A stretch of DNA of 64,000 nt, taken from positions 92,262 to 156,261 of the forward strand of contig CAWEYR010000022.1 of the NCBI GenBank assembly GCA_963813345.1. Direction: 5' to 3'. Positions 1 to 7,606 of this stretch are shown here, in pieces. The position numbers were made by a program, and so were the translations under genes. Source of the DNA: CAWDDA01 sp963813345. Lineage in GTDB: Bacteria; Acidobacteriota; Blastocatellia; RBC074. Every line of letters begins with the position of its first letter. Within the stretch, counting starts at the first letter, position 1. The notes under the pieces are model-generated. The model made no database searches and was not told the DNA's origin. It was given only the letters and a program-made list of their open reading frames with translations.

Positions 1-590
1 GTCTCAATAAGATCACCAATCGCCCGCGCCAGATGACGCGCATATGTAGGGGATCCAAACTGGTCACTCACGACTTTCACTGACGGCTTGTCTCTTTGAC
101 CGAGCATTCGAACTGGAAAGTTTACTCCTGCTTCGTGATACAGCAGCGCGGTTCGAACGATATAGTGGCGCTCATTCAGGGCCGCTACGGCATTCTCGCC
201 AGCGAGCTTGCTCTTCCCGTAAACAGAGAGGGGTGCAGTTTCGTTATACTCGTGATAAGGCTCGGTAGCCGTTCCATCAAACACATAGTCTGTCGAAACG
301 TGCAGAACAGCGATGTCGCGCTCGGCAGTCGCAAGAGCAAGGTTGCGCGGGCCGACGGCGTTGAGATGGTACGCTCCTGCCGGATCGGTCTCGGCGCCAT
401 CGACATTGTTGTACGCCGATGCATTTACGAGAACGTCCGGACGGAAAGCAGCGACCGCTTCGCGAACGGCTTTGAGGTCCGTGATATCGAGTCTTTCGTG
501 CACGAGCGGTGTTACTTCGTGCATCGACAGCTCTTTCTGAAGCGATCCGCCGAGCTGCCCACCGGCCCCTGCCACAAGCACCCTGATCAA
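1..590 (-). CDS. rfbD: dTDP-4-dehydrorhamnose reductase, partial (runs off the left edge)
   Basis: Last step of dTDP-L-rhamnose synthesis: NADPH reduction of dTDP-4-keto-L-rhamnose in the cytoplasm. The reading frame starts at a TTG at 590 whose TTGA overlaps the rfbC stop, and stays open to base 1, so the C-terminus is missing. Visible are the Rossmann glycine motif (VAGAGGQLGGSL) at the N-terminus, the STDYVFDG motif, and the YGKSK catalytic Tyr-Lys pair. About 196 residues are present of a family length near 290. The gene order rfbB-rfbA-rfbC-rfbD and the overlapping stop/start indicate one operon with translational coupling. Confidence 0.93.
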   Translation of the reverse strand, partial: MIRVLVAGAGGQLGGSLQKELSMHEVTPLVHERLDITDLKAVREAVAAFRPDVLVNASAYNNVDGAETDPAGAYHLNAVGPRNLALATAERDIAVLHVSTDYVFDGTATEPYHEYNETAPLSVYGKSKLAGENAVAALNERHYIVRTALLYHEAGVNFPVRMLGQRDKPSVKVVSDQFGSPTYARHLARAIGDLIE

Positions 591-1147
591 TGCGGCACCT
601 CAAAGGGAGGCAGTAGTGGCAGAGCTTTTTCGAGCGTCAGGCCTGCCCGGTCTTTCGCCGAGATAAGCGGTGATTGGGATGGCCACGCGATCCCGAGCTC
701 TGGATCGTTCCAGATAATAGTCAATTCATCTTCCGGCGCGTAAAAATCTGTGCATTTGTATTCGACCTGAGCTACTTCGCTGACGACGTAAAATCCGTGA
801 GCAAGTCCCGGTGGCACAAAAAGCTGCTTGAAGTTCTCCGCTGAAAGTGTGACCGCAAGCCACTTTCTAAACGTCGGCGAGCCGCGCCGTGTATCAACAA
901 CGACATCGTAGACCTCGCCTTCAATCACTCGCAAAAGTTTGCCCTGAGGTCTGGTTCGTTGGAGGTGAAGACCGCGAAGGGTGCCGCGACCGGACTTCGA
1001 ATGGTTGTCTTGAACGAACTCAGTATTGATTCCACCCGCTTCGAACTTGCGCTTGTGATAACTCTCGAGAAAAAAGCCTCGATCATCCCGAAAGACCTCC
1101 GGTTCAATGACCACCACTCCAGGAAGCTCAGTCGCAAGGTACTTCAT
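587..1147 (-). CDS. rfbC: dTDP-4-dehydrorhamnose 3,5-epimerase
   Basis: Epimerises C3 and C5 of dTDP-4-keto-6-deoxyglucose, the third step of dTDP-L-rhamnose synthesis. The 186-residue length is normal for this cupin-fold family. The RGTLRGLHLQ segment carries the catalytic His, followed by the VYDVVVDTRRGSPTF strand pair and the PPGLAHGFYV motif. It lies 5 bp after rfbA and overlaps the rfbD start. No lesion is seen. Confidence 0.95.
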   Translation of the reverse strand: MKYLATELPGVVVIEPEVFRDDRGFFLESYHKRKFEAGGINTEFVQDNHSKSGRGTLRGLHLQRTRPQGKLLRVIEGEVYDVVVDTRRGSPTFRKWLAVTLSAENFKQLFVPPGLAHGFYVVSEVAQVEYKCTDFYAPEDELTIIWNDPELGIAWPSQSPLISAKDRAGLTLEKALPLLPPFEVPH

Positions 1148-1152
1148 TCCAC

Positions 1153-2025
1153 TTATTCCTCGCTCTCGATCATGCGGAGCAGGTATTGACCGTAACCATT
1201 GGTCTTCATCGTCTGTGCCAACTCGGATACGTCAGCGGCGCTGATGTAACCCATCTTGTACGCGATCTCTTCCAGGCACGCCACCTGCAATCCCTGCCTG
1301 TCCTGCAGAGCCTGGATAAAGCTCGACGCCTGTTGGAGTGATTCGTGTGTTCCCGTGTCGAGCCAGGCAATGCCACGGCCAAACCGTTCGACGTGAAGAG
1401 CCCCGGCCTCCAGATAGCGACGATTGACGTCGGTTATCTCAAGCTCGCCTCGCGGTGACGGTTTCAGATTCCCGGCAATATCAACGACCCGATTATCGTA
1501 GAAATACAAGCCCGTAACAGCCCAGTTCGACCTCGGCCGAGGTGGTTTCTCCTCGAGGCTGATCGCCTTGCTCGCGCGATCAAATTCAACTACTCCATAA
1601 CGCTGCGGATCGCGCACCTGGTAGGCGAAAACTGTCGCTCCTTCTTCCCGCTCGGCAGCTCTCCTCAGATCATCGGGAAGACCATGCCCATGAAAGATAT
1701 TGTCGCCGAGGACAAGTGCGACTCGACTGTCTCCGATGAATTCCCGTCCGATGATGAACGCCTGCGCCAGACCTTCAGGCTTGGGTTGAACTCCATAATG
1801 GATGTCGAGCCCCAGCTGGGCACCGTTGCCAAGAAGTCCGCGGAACTGTTCCTGATCCTGTGGAGTCGTAATAACAAGTATTTCTCGAATTCCGGCCAGC
1901 ATCAGAACCGAGAGCGGGTAATAGATCATCGGCTTGTCGTAAACCGGAAGAAGCTGTTTGCTGACTGCAAGAGTGATCGGGTAAAGCCGGGTACCGGCAC
2001 CTCCGGCGAGAATAATGCCTTTCAT
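1153..2025 (-). CDS. rfbA: Glucose-1-phosphate thymidylyltransferase
   Basis: First step of dTDP-rhamnose synthesis: dTTP plus glucose-1-phosphate gives dTDP-glucose and pyrophosphate. The N-terminal nucleotidyltransferase signature KGIILAGGAGTRLYPIT places the start at the ATG at 2025. A longer in-frame ATG at 2064 would add 13 residues overlapping rfbB and is less likely. Other family motifs are YDKPMIYYPLSVLMLAGI, VLGDNIFHG, and a WLDTGTHESL segment near the C-terminus. At about 290 residues it has the usual length. Confidence 0.95.
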   Translation of the reverse strand: MKGIILAGGAGTRLYPITLAVSKQLLPVYDKPMIYYPLSVLMLAGIREILVITTPQDQEQFRGLLGNGAQLGLDIHYGVQPKPEGLAQAFIIGREFIGDSRVALVLGDNIFHGHGLPDDLRRAAEREEGATVFAYQVRDPQRYGVVEFDRASKAISLEEKPPRPRSNWAVTGLYFYDNRVVDIAGNLKPSPRGELEITDVNRRYLEAGALHVERFGRGIAWLDTGTHESLQQASSFIQALQDRQGLQVACLEEIAYKMGYISAADVSELAQTMKTNGYGQYLLRMIESEE

Positions 2026-2050
2026 GGCGGGACCTGTTTTCCCTCTCTCC

Positions 2051-3136
2051 TTAGTCTGCCGCAAGTCCGAGCCGCTCGCGCTGATACTTGTCGGCCAGCA
2101 CTTTAGCGCACCAGTCGCGGTTGTCGAGATACCAGCGAACAGTCTCCTTCAAACCGGACTCGAAATCGTGCTTCGGGCGCCATCCAAGCTCCCTTTGGAT
2201 CCTGGTTGAATCGATTGCGTAGCGTCGATCGTGGCCCGGACGATCGGCGACGAAAGTCTTAAGGTCGTTGTAGCTTGCGCGCCCCTCACTAACGAGTGCC
2301 TGATTATTCGCAGCCGGTGACAACTCATCGAGCACAACACAAAGAGCGTCCACAATCTGCAGATTCGTCCGCTCGTTCCCTCCGCCGATATTATATTTCT
2401 CACCGGGCCTGCCGTTCTCGAGCGCCATCCCAATCCCAGTACAATGGTCCTCGACATACAGCCAATCGCGCACATTACTGCCATCCCCGTAGATCGGAAG
2501 TGGCTTCGCCTCAATCGCATTGAGAGTCATGAGCGGTATCAGCTTTTCAGGAAACTGATAAGGCCCATAGTTGTTTGAGCAGTTCGTGATGAGCGCAGGA
2601 AGGCCGTAGGTCTCGTAATAGGCTCGCACGAGATGATCCGCGCTTGCCTTCGATGCTGCATAAGGTGAATTCGGGGCATATGGAGTCGATTCTGAAAAGA
2701 GGCCTTCGGGTCCAAGCGATCCGTAGACTTCGTCAGTCGACACGTGAAGGAATCTGAATCCGCTGCTCGCGACCGATCCCTTGTTCTTGAGGTACTGGCG
2801 TGAGACTTCAAGCAGGACGAAAGTTCCGACGATATTCGATTCGATAAAGGGCAGGGGATTGTCAATCGAGCGATCGACGTGGCTCTCGGCCGCAAAGTTG
2901 ACTACCGCCGCTGGCGCGACCGTCCTGAAGATTTCTTCGATCGCGTTGCGGTCGGCTATGTCCGCCTTGACGAACGTTACCAGCGGATTCTTGAGAACAT
3001 CGTCAATGCTGGCGAGGTTTCCAGCGTAGGTCAGTTTGTCGACCACCACTACTCGCGAGTCAGTCTGCGCGAGAAGATATCTCACAAAATTCGATCCGAT
3101 GAATCCGGCACCTCCCGTGACAATCACCGTCCTCAT
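2051..3136 (-). CDS. rfbB: dTDP-glucose 4,6-dehydratase
   Basis: Converts dTDP-glucose to dTDP-4-keto-6-deoxyglucose using a bound NAD+. An extended SDR of 361 residues, it shows the GGAGFIGSNFVRYLL cofactor loop at the N-terminus, the STDEVYGSLG motif and the YAASKAS catalytic Tyr-Lys motif. It is the first rhamnose gene of the operon. Its start overlaps the end of the CBS-domain gene by 4 bp (ATGA), so the rhamnose genes may be co-transcribed with the M50/CBS pair. Confidence 0.96.
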   Translation of the reverse strand: MRTVIVTGGAGFIGSNFVRYLLAQTDSRVVVVDKLTYAGNLASIDDVLKNPLVTFVKADIADRNAIEEIFRTVAPAAVVNFAAESHVDRSIDNPLPFIESNIVGTFVLLEVSRQYLKNKGSVASSGFRFLHVSTDEVYGSLGPEGLFSESTPYAPNSPYAASKASADHLVRAYYETYGLPALITNCSNNYGPYQFPEKLIPLMTLNAIEAKPLPIYGDGSNVRDWLYVEDHCTGIGMALENGRPGEKYNIGGGNERTNLQIVDALCVVLDELSPAANNQALVSEGRASYNDLKTFVADRPGHDRRYAIDSTRIQRELGWRPKHDFESGLKETVRWYLDNRDWCAKVLADKYQRERLGLAAD

Positions 3137-3549
3137 CGCTCGACACTCTCCTCATCGCCGAAGTTTGGAAGCAGCGTAGCGATCGCACGCAGAATATCCA
3201 TTGTCGTAATGATGCCGTCGATCTGGTGGCCATCAGCGACGACAACCCTGTGAATTCTCCGGTTGTACATGAGCTCGCACACTCGTTGCAGAGAGGTGTC
3301 AGGCGCGACACTTACCGGAGGCTTGGTCATGATCTGGCCGGCGGTGCTCGGAGACCATGCTCCAATTGTAGGGCTTTTGCGGATGATGTCGGTCTCGGAA
3401 ATCACTCCGACCAACTCGTTCTGCTCATTCACGACCGGAGCACCTGTGATCTTCCGGTCGTTAAAAATGCGCGTCACTTCCTTCAGGGGTGTGGATTCGG
3501 TAACAACTACTACATCTCTGACCATGACGTCAGATGCCACCAGACTCAT
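3133..3549 (-). CDS. CBS-domain pair protein
   Basis: A 138-residue protein made almost entirely of two CBS repeats: residues about 8-58 (VMVRDVVVVTESTPLKEV... GVISETDI) and about 75-127 (IMTKPPVSVAPDTSL... IITTMDILRAI). CBS pairs bind adenosyl ligands and regulate partner proteins. The start at 3549 is set by a GGGAGGT ribosome binding site a few bases upstream; the frame extends further upstream but overlaps the protease. It lies 20 bp after the M50 protease gene. Some site-2 protease families carry CBS domains fused at the C-terminus, so it may act with that protease (inference). Confidence 0.85.
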   Translation of the reverse strand: MSLVASDVMVRDVVVVTESTPLKEVTRIFNDRKITGAPVVNEQNELVGVISETDIIRKSPTIGAWSPSTAGQIMTKPPVSVAPDTSLQRVCELMYNRRIHRVVVADGHQIDGIITTMDILRAIATLLPNFGDEESVER

Positions 3550-3569
3550 AAGACCTCCCGGAATTACGA

Positions 3570-4529
3570 TCAAGTAACGACCGTGATGGGCACCGGCATA
3601 AAACAAAGTAGAAAAATGATCAGTCCGAATATTGCCACGAGAATGCGGGCTGGCCCAAGCTTCTCGTACTCGTCGTTGACTGGCGGGTGACCGATACGGA
3701 GAACGAGCGTCAGCAATACGGCATAGACTACCCATCCGATCCATCCGGAACTGAAAATCGCGTGAACAGCCAGCCCGATCACCGCGATGAATATCACTCG
3801 GGCCAGGACCTTGTGCCCCCGCCTTCCCAGGACTGCGTATACCACGTGTCCGCCATCAAGCTGACCGACCGGCAAAAGGTTGAGACTAGTCATAAGAAGT
3901 CCAACCCAGGCTGCAAACCATACGGGATTGAGCTCAATATTTGCCGGAAGGGCAAGCCACCTCTCAAGCATCTGAAAAAGCAGTGGACTGTGAAACACAA
4001 TATACCCGTCAGTTAAATCTGACGGAGGTGCGGTTGTTGCATAGATGTTCGCGATGATCGCTGCAGGCAAGGCGAACACGAAACCTGCAATCGGACCTGC
4101 AATCCCAATATCAAAAAGCGCGCGCCGGTTCGGGATCGGCGACTTGATCTTTATGAAAGCGCCGAACGTCCCAATTCCAATCGGTATTGGAATAAAGAAC
4201 GGTAATGTCGCCCGGACCCGGTACCAGCGACAAGCAATGTAATGCCCCATCTCGTGCGCGCCGAGTATCACGAGCAGCGTGAAAGAAAAGAGCATTCCGG
4301 ATTGGAGCGCTGACTCTGCGCTACCAAAAAAGAGAAGGGTTCCCATCGCCGTTGTTGTTCCGGCAGTCAGCACGAGGAGCAAAGTATGCAGGAACACCTT
4401 GCCTGCGCTGATTCTCTCGGGCGCTTCGAAATGGGCGGCAAACGTGGTTTCAAATGGAACCAGTCGGTGAACGACTGTCTGACGCTCGATCTGGTTTTCT
4501 CCCGAAGGAAAGTAGTACTGCTGACTCAT
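3570..4529 (-). CDS. M50-family site-2-type intramembrane metalloprotease
   Basis: A 319-residue polytopic membrane protein. The zinc-binding motif GAHEMGHYIACRWY (HExxH) and the third-ligand segment NLLPVGQLDGGHVVY identify peptidase family M50. Hydrophobic segments flank both motifs, and two more lie near the C-terminus. Members cut transmembrane anchors of regulators or precursor proteins, but the substrate here is unknown. The gene is followed closely by the CBS-pair gene and preceded by a zinc-ribbon gene on the same strand, suggesting an operon. No lesion seen. Confidence 0.9.
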   Translation of the reverse strand: MSQQYYFPSGENQIERQTVVHRLVPFETTFAAHFEAPERISAGKVFLHTLLLVLTAGTTTAMGTLLFFGSAESALQSGMLFSFTLLVILGAHEMGHYIACRWYRVRATLPFFIPIPIGIGTFGAFIKIKSPIPNRRALFDIGIAGPIAGFVFALPAAIIANIYATTAPPSDLTDGYIVFHSPLLFQMLERWLALPANIELNPVWFAAWVGLLMTSLNLLPVGQLDGGHVVYAVLGRRGHKVLARVIFIAVIGLAVHAIFSSGWIGWVVYAVLLTLVLRIGHPPVNDEYEKLGPARILVAIFGLIIFLLCFMPVPITVVT

Positions 4530-4553
4530 GCCTGGTGTCGATAAAACCGAACG

Positions 4554-4853
4554 CTATTTCTTCTTGAAGAGATTATCAAATGCCTTGCGCACATCATCGC
4601 GATTTACCGCCTGTGCCCCTCCGCGAGACGTAAGCGGGACGCGAGTGTTCGGCTCGAAATAATCGCAGAAGTTTGCTTTGAGCTTGTCTTTGACATATTC
4701 CGCTGCCGGCTCGCTGCACTGCTTGTTTTTTCCCGGATCAAAGAAACGGCAATTCTTGCAGCAGTGAATATCCGCCGAACAGTGTGGACACTCGTCTGTT
4801 CGAGCGAACTTGCCAACCACTCTGATCTCTCGTCCACAGTTGTGGCAAACCAT
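4554..4853 (-). CDS. Small zinc-ribbon protein of unknown function
   Basis: A 99-residue protein starting at the ATG at 4853 (VCHNCGRE). It has at least four Cys pairs: CHNC, CPHC, CCKNC, and single Cys residues near QCSEP and FCDYF. These are likely structural zinc sites. The C-terminus is basic (AFDNLFKKK). It sits 24 bp upstream of the M50 protease start and may be co-transcribed. The frame stays open upstream, but the extra residues look non-coding. No function can be assigned beyond metal binding. Confidence 0.75.
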   Translation of the reverse strand: MVCHNCGREIRVVGKFARTDECPHCSADIHCCKNCRFFDPGKNKQCSEPAAEYVKDKLKANFCDYFEPNTRVPLTSRGGAQAVNRDDVRKAFDNLFKKK

Positions 4854-5025
4854 AATAATGCCCCAATACACCCGGAGCAGGCAATTCTGCTCTAAACAGG
4901 CGCAGTATCTGAAGAAGAAGTTTCCTTGACTGGGGTTTTTTGGACCCGTGGCGCCGCGAATCGCGCGTTGCTCTTTAGTCAAGATACTTCAATGCTGCGG
5001 GATTGCCAAATCGTCAGGGATTGTT

Positions 5026-6322
5026 ATGATGGCAAAGCCTACTTCAAAAGCCATCCGGCCACCACAGCCTAAGAGATTCAAATTCAGCATCATGCGGACA
5101 CAATCGGGAGACCGGAGACGCTTTTTTGGCGCTGTGCTTGCTCGACTTCTCGAGCAAAAATTTCCTGGCGCTTTGCGTGTCATTTCAAATAAGAGCTACA
5201 GCGATCACCACATCCCTGGTATCTCGGCCAGACTGGTTACTGAGTACGATGGGAAAACCGTCTTGTGTGTAGGCGCCACCAGGCAAGCAGCAAGAGAGAC
5301 TACGCGTGAAATGGTTGCGACCGGTCTCATCTGGCTTGGCGATTTCAACTCGCGGCGCCGCTCGACGAAACAGGCGAGCGAGCTCTGGTATTGTTTCCTG
5401 GAACCCGCATCCGATGCAGTAAGACTGCGTTTGCAGGTATCTGAGCGCCGCTCACCTGGGTGCTCGAATCAGGCTCTTAGAGTTCGACGACATTCGTACG
5501 GATGGAATCACGAGGCGAAGCGTCAGGAGACGACATTTAAGGTGGCCAATCCGGTACGGCATATCCAGCGAGGCTCTTGATTGGAGCTCTCGCATCGTCG
5601 ACCTTGCTCGTGACCGCATCGAAGTTCGTGATCTGATCTGGAAGGCTGGTGTCAGATTCCTGATCGACGGTCTCGAATTCGCCCGCCTCACTGAAGGCTC
5701 ATCGCTTCATGTTGAGTACGGTGTCCAGGAACGTTCGACGCTGTCGGATGGATCGTTCGGGGACCTCGAGCACCTGGTAGAAAGGATTCTCAGATTCCGC
5801 TCCCCGGATTCTCCTGACCGCCGGCATATGCTCTACCGGCTGCGAACCGAAGCCTGGCTTGAGGCCCAGCTACGTCGCGACATCCGCGTGCTCGACCCAT
5901 CACTTGATCCTTGCGCCGTCTATTCACAGGTTCCAGCCTGGCGGGGCGAAGAGCGATCAGTGCTTGATCTCCTTACAATCGACGCGCGCGGGCGTCTTGT
6001 CGTGATTGAGATCAAGGCGTCAGAAGACGTGACGCTGCCGCTTCAGGGACTCGACTACTGGCTTTCTGTCGAAGAATCGCGACGAAGAGGAGAGTTTGAG
6101 AGGCGCGGCTTTTTCCCGGGCCGGAATATCTCAAACGAGCCGCCTGTTCTCTGGCTCGTGTTCCCTGAGCTGCGCGTTCATCGATCTTTTCGAACGATAT
6201 CAGCATCAATCCTGCCGAGCGTCGAGGTAGTGCGAATAGCAATTGGCGGCGACTGGAGACGCCAGGTTCGAGTCCGAAGCCGCGAGCGAGTTAATGGGAG
6301 CAGCTTGAGTGCTGAGTGCTGA
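5026..6322 (+). CDS. PD-(D/E)XK nuclease-like protein, frameshift near 5430
   Basis: Two frames join into one protein of about 430 residues. The N-terminal part (ATG 5026, GGGA ribosome site upstream) runs to about 5430; after a one-base change the sequence continues as YLSAAHLGARIRLLEFDD and on to the stop at 6322. The C-terminal half carries a PD-(D/E)XK core: the Asp in VLDLLTI, the ExK in VVIEIKA, and the following Gln in LQGLDYW. That arrangement resembles NucS/Mrr-type endonucleases, but the substrate cannot be told. It stands alone, divergent from the zinc-ribbon gene. The N-terminal domain was not recognised. Confidence 0.7.
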
Positions 6323-6433
6323 GTGGGTTTGAGTTCAAGCTTTAGCTTGGGGTTGCATTCGAGGCTCTGTCGATCTCAGAATGCAACCCAAGCTAAAGCT
6401 TGAACTCAAACCTCATACTCAGCACTCAGCACT
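6309..6433. repeat. Intergenic palindrome, GAGTTCAAGCTTTAGCTTG family
   Basis: Near-perfect inverted repeat. The inner arms at 6326-6412 carry the TTTGAGTTCAAGCTTTAG motif, and the outer arms repeat GTGCTGAGTGCTGAGTG and its complement. It lies between the nuclease-like gene and truB and could act as a transcript-end hairpin. Related copies lie near 30432, 37724, 42064 and 61701. Confidence 0.8.
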
Positions 6434-6458
6434 CCAGCACTCACATCAATCTGTTACT

Positions 6459-7373
6459 ATGACTCGTATGACGCCCGATGGAATTCTGATCATCGACAAG
6501 CCGGCTGGGCCCACATCCCACGATGTGGTTGACCGCGTTCGGAGGATTCTTAAACTGCGCCGCGTCGGGCATGCCGGAACGCTCGATCCGTTTGCAACCG
6601 GTGTACTGGTGGTGTGCTTTGGACGAGCAACGCGTCTGGTCCAGTTCCTTTCAGGTGATGACAAGGAATATGTCGCCAGGATGCATCTGGGTTTTGCAAC
6701 CGACACTGGGGACCTGACAGGAAAGATGGTCGGTCAAGCGGGAGATCCCGCCGAGATCTCAGAGAATCGCGTGCGTGATGTTCTCTCAGGCTTCTACGGA
6801 GAGATCGAACAGGTCCCACCTATGTATGCCGCGAAGAAGATACGCGGAAAGAAGCTGTATGAGCTCGCCCGCAAAGGTATCGAGGTTGAGCGTAGTCCCG
6901 TAAATATCCGCATCTCCGCGCTTGAGCTGATCAGCCATACATTGAGCGAAGAATCCCCAACGCTGACGTTTCGGGTCGAATGCTCTTCGGGGACCTATAT
7001 TCGTGTCCTCGCTGCCGACATCGGCCAACGGCTGGGCTGCGGTGCGCATCTCTTAGAACTACGGAGGACGCGATCCGGCATGTGCCGGCTTATCGATGCC
7101 GTAACGCTGGATCAACTGGAAGGACTTATGGAGAGCGGAAACCTCGAAGACGCGACAATTGAAATGAAAGCCGCTCTCGGTCTGAGCGAAGTTCTGGTCA
7201 GTGAGGGAGATGCGATGGCAATAGGTTATGGGCGCGCGGTCAAGGCAACGGCGGCGGCAGCCGACGGGACGCTGACAGCACTTTGCCGGCCGGATGGGGA
7301 GTTGATTGGGGTTGGTGAGTTTGACGAAATACGCGGTGAATGGCAGCCACGAGTTGTGCTCTGTCCGGCGTAA
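6459..7373 (+). CDS. truB: tRNA pseudouridine(55) synthase
   Basis: Makes pseudouridine at position 55 in the T loop of tRNAs. The start is placed at the ATG at 6459 (a second ATG is 9 bp on), because the upstream in-frame codons lie inside the palindrome. Diagnostic segments are ILIIDKPAGPTSHDVVDRV and GHAGTLDPFATGVLVV with the catalytic Asp, then the YVARMHLGFATDTGD and CSSGTYIRVLAADIG motifs. About 304 residues, normal for the family. In many genomes it sits with rbfA and infB; here it stands without them. No lesion. Confidence 0.95.
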   Translation: MTRMTPDGILIIDKPAGPTSHDVVDRVRRILKLRRVGHAGTLDPFATGVLVVCFGRATRLVQFLSGDDKEYVARMHLGFATDTGDLTGKMVGQAGDPAEISENRVRDVLSGFYGEIEQVPPMYAAKKIRGKKLYELARKGIEVERSPVNIRISALELISHTLSEESPTLTFRVECSSGTYIRVLAADIGQRLGCGAHLLELRRTRSGMCRLIDAVTLDQLEGLMESGNLEDATIEMKAALGLSEVLVSEGDAMAIGYGRAVKATAAAADGTLTALCRPDGELIGVGEFDEIRGEWQPRVVLCPA

Positions 7374-7423
7374 GAGGAACGTGCGACCTCAATCTCAGTC
7401 AGACGCCGGGCTATTGCAGTGTG

Positions 7424-7432
7424 TGATATAAT
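7424..7432 (+). promoter_or_regulatory. Extended -10 promoter element upstream of prkA
   Basis: The sequence TGATATAAT is a perfect TATAAT hexamer with an upstream TGn extension. No clear -35 is seen at the usual distance, consistent with an extended -10 promoter. Transcription would start near 7438-7440, giving prkA a leader of about 165 bases. Confidence 0.5.
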
Positions 7433-7438
7433 CCGTTC

Positions 7439-7606
7439 GAGAATAGGCGCACCCCTATTAGTAGCGTCAGGCGACCGAAAACCCCTGGAGAAGACCTGGC
7501 GCGGGAGACCCGTAAGGTGGCAACACGATCTACAAGCAACAGGCTCACCGACCTGAGGTTCACGGTAACCTGAGGCCGCCATTGCGGCCGGGAGTAGGGC
7601 AAATCT
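7439..7606 (+). ncRNA. Candidate structured 5' leader / cis-regulatory RNA of prkA
   Basis: No open frame is found, but stems are dense. There is a hairpin 7442-7447 with 7454-7459, a CGGG/CCCG hairpin at 7502-7512, a long hairpin at 7552-7575 around a CACGGT loop, and a perfect GGCCGC/GCGGCC hairpin at 7574-7589. The segment 7453-7459 (CCCTATT) can instead pair with 7593-7599 (AGTAGGG), which contains the likely prkA ribosome site AGGG 7 bases before the ATG. The two pairings exclude each other, as in a translational switch. It matches no riboswitch class I could recognise, so the class is unknown. Confidence 0.45.

Noticed and set aside
7439..7606. Known riboswitch (cobalamin, FMN, c-di-GMP, guanidine) or RNase P / tmRNA
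   Set aside because: The conserved core sequences of these classes were not found; only a generic structured leader is claimed.
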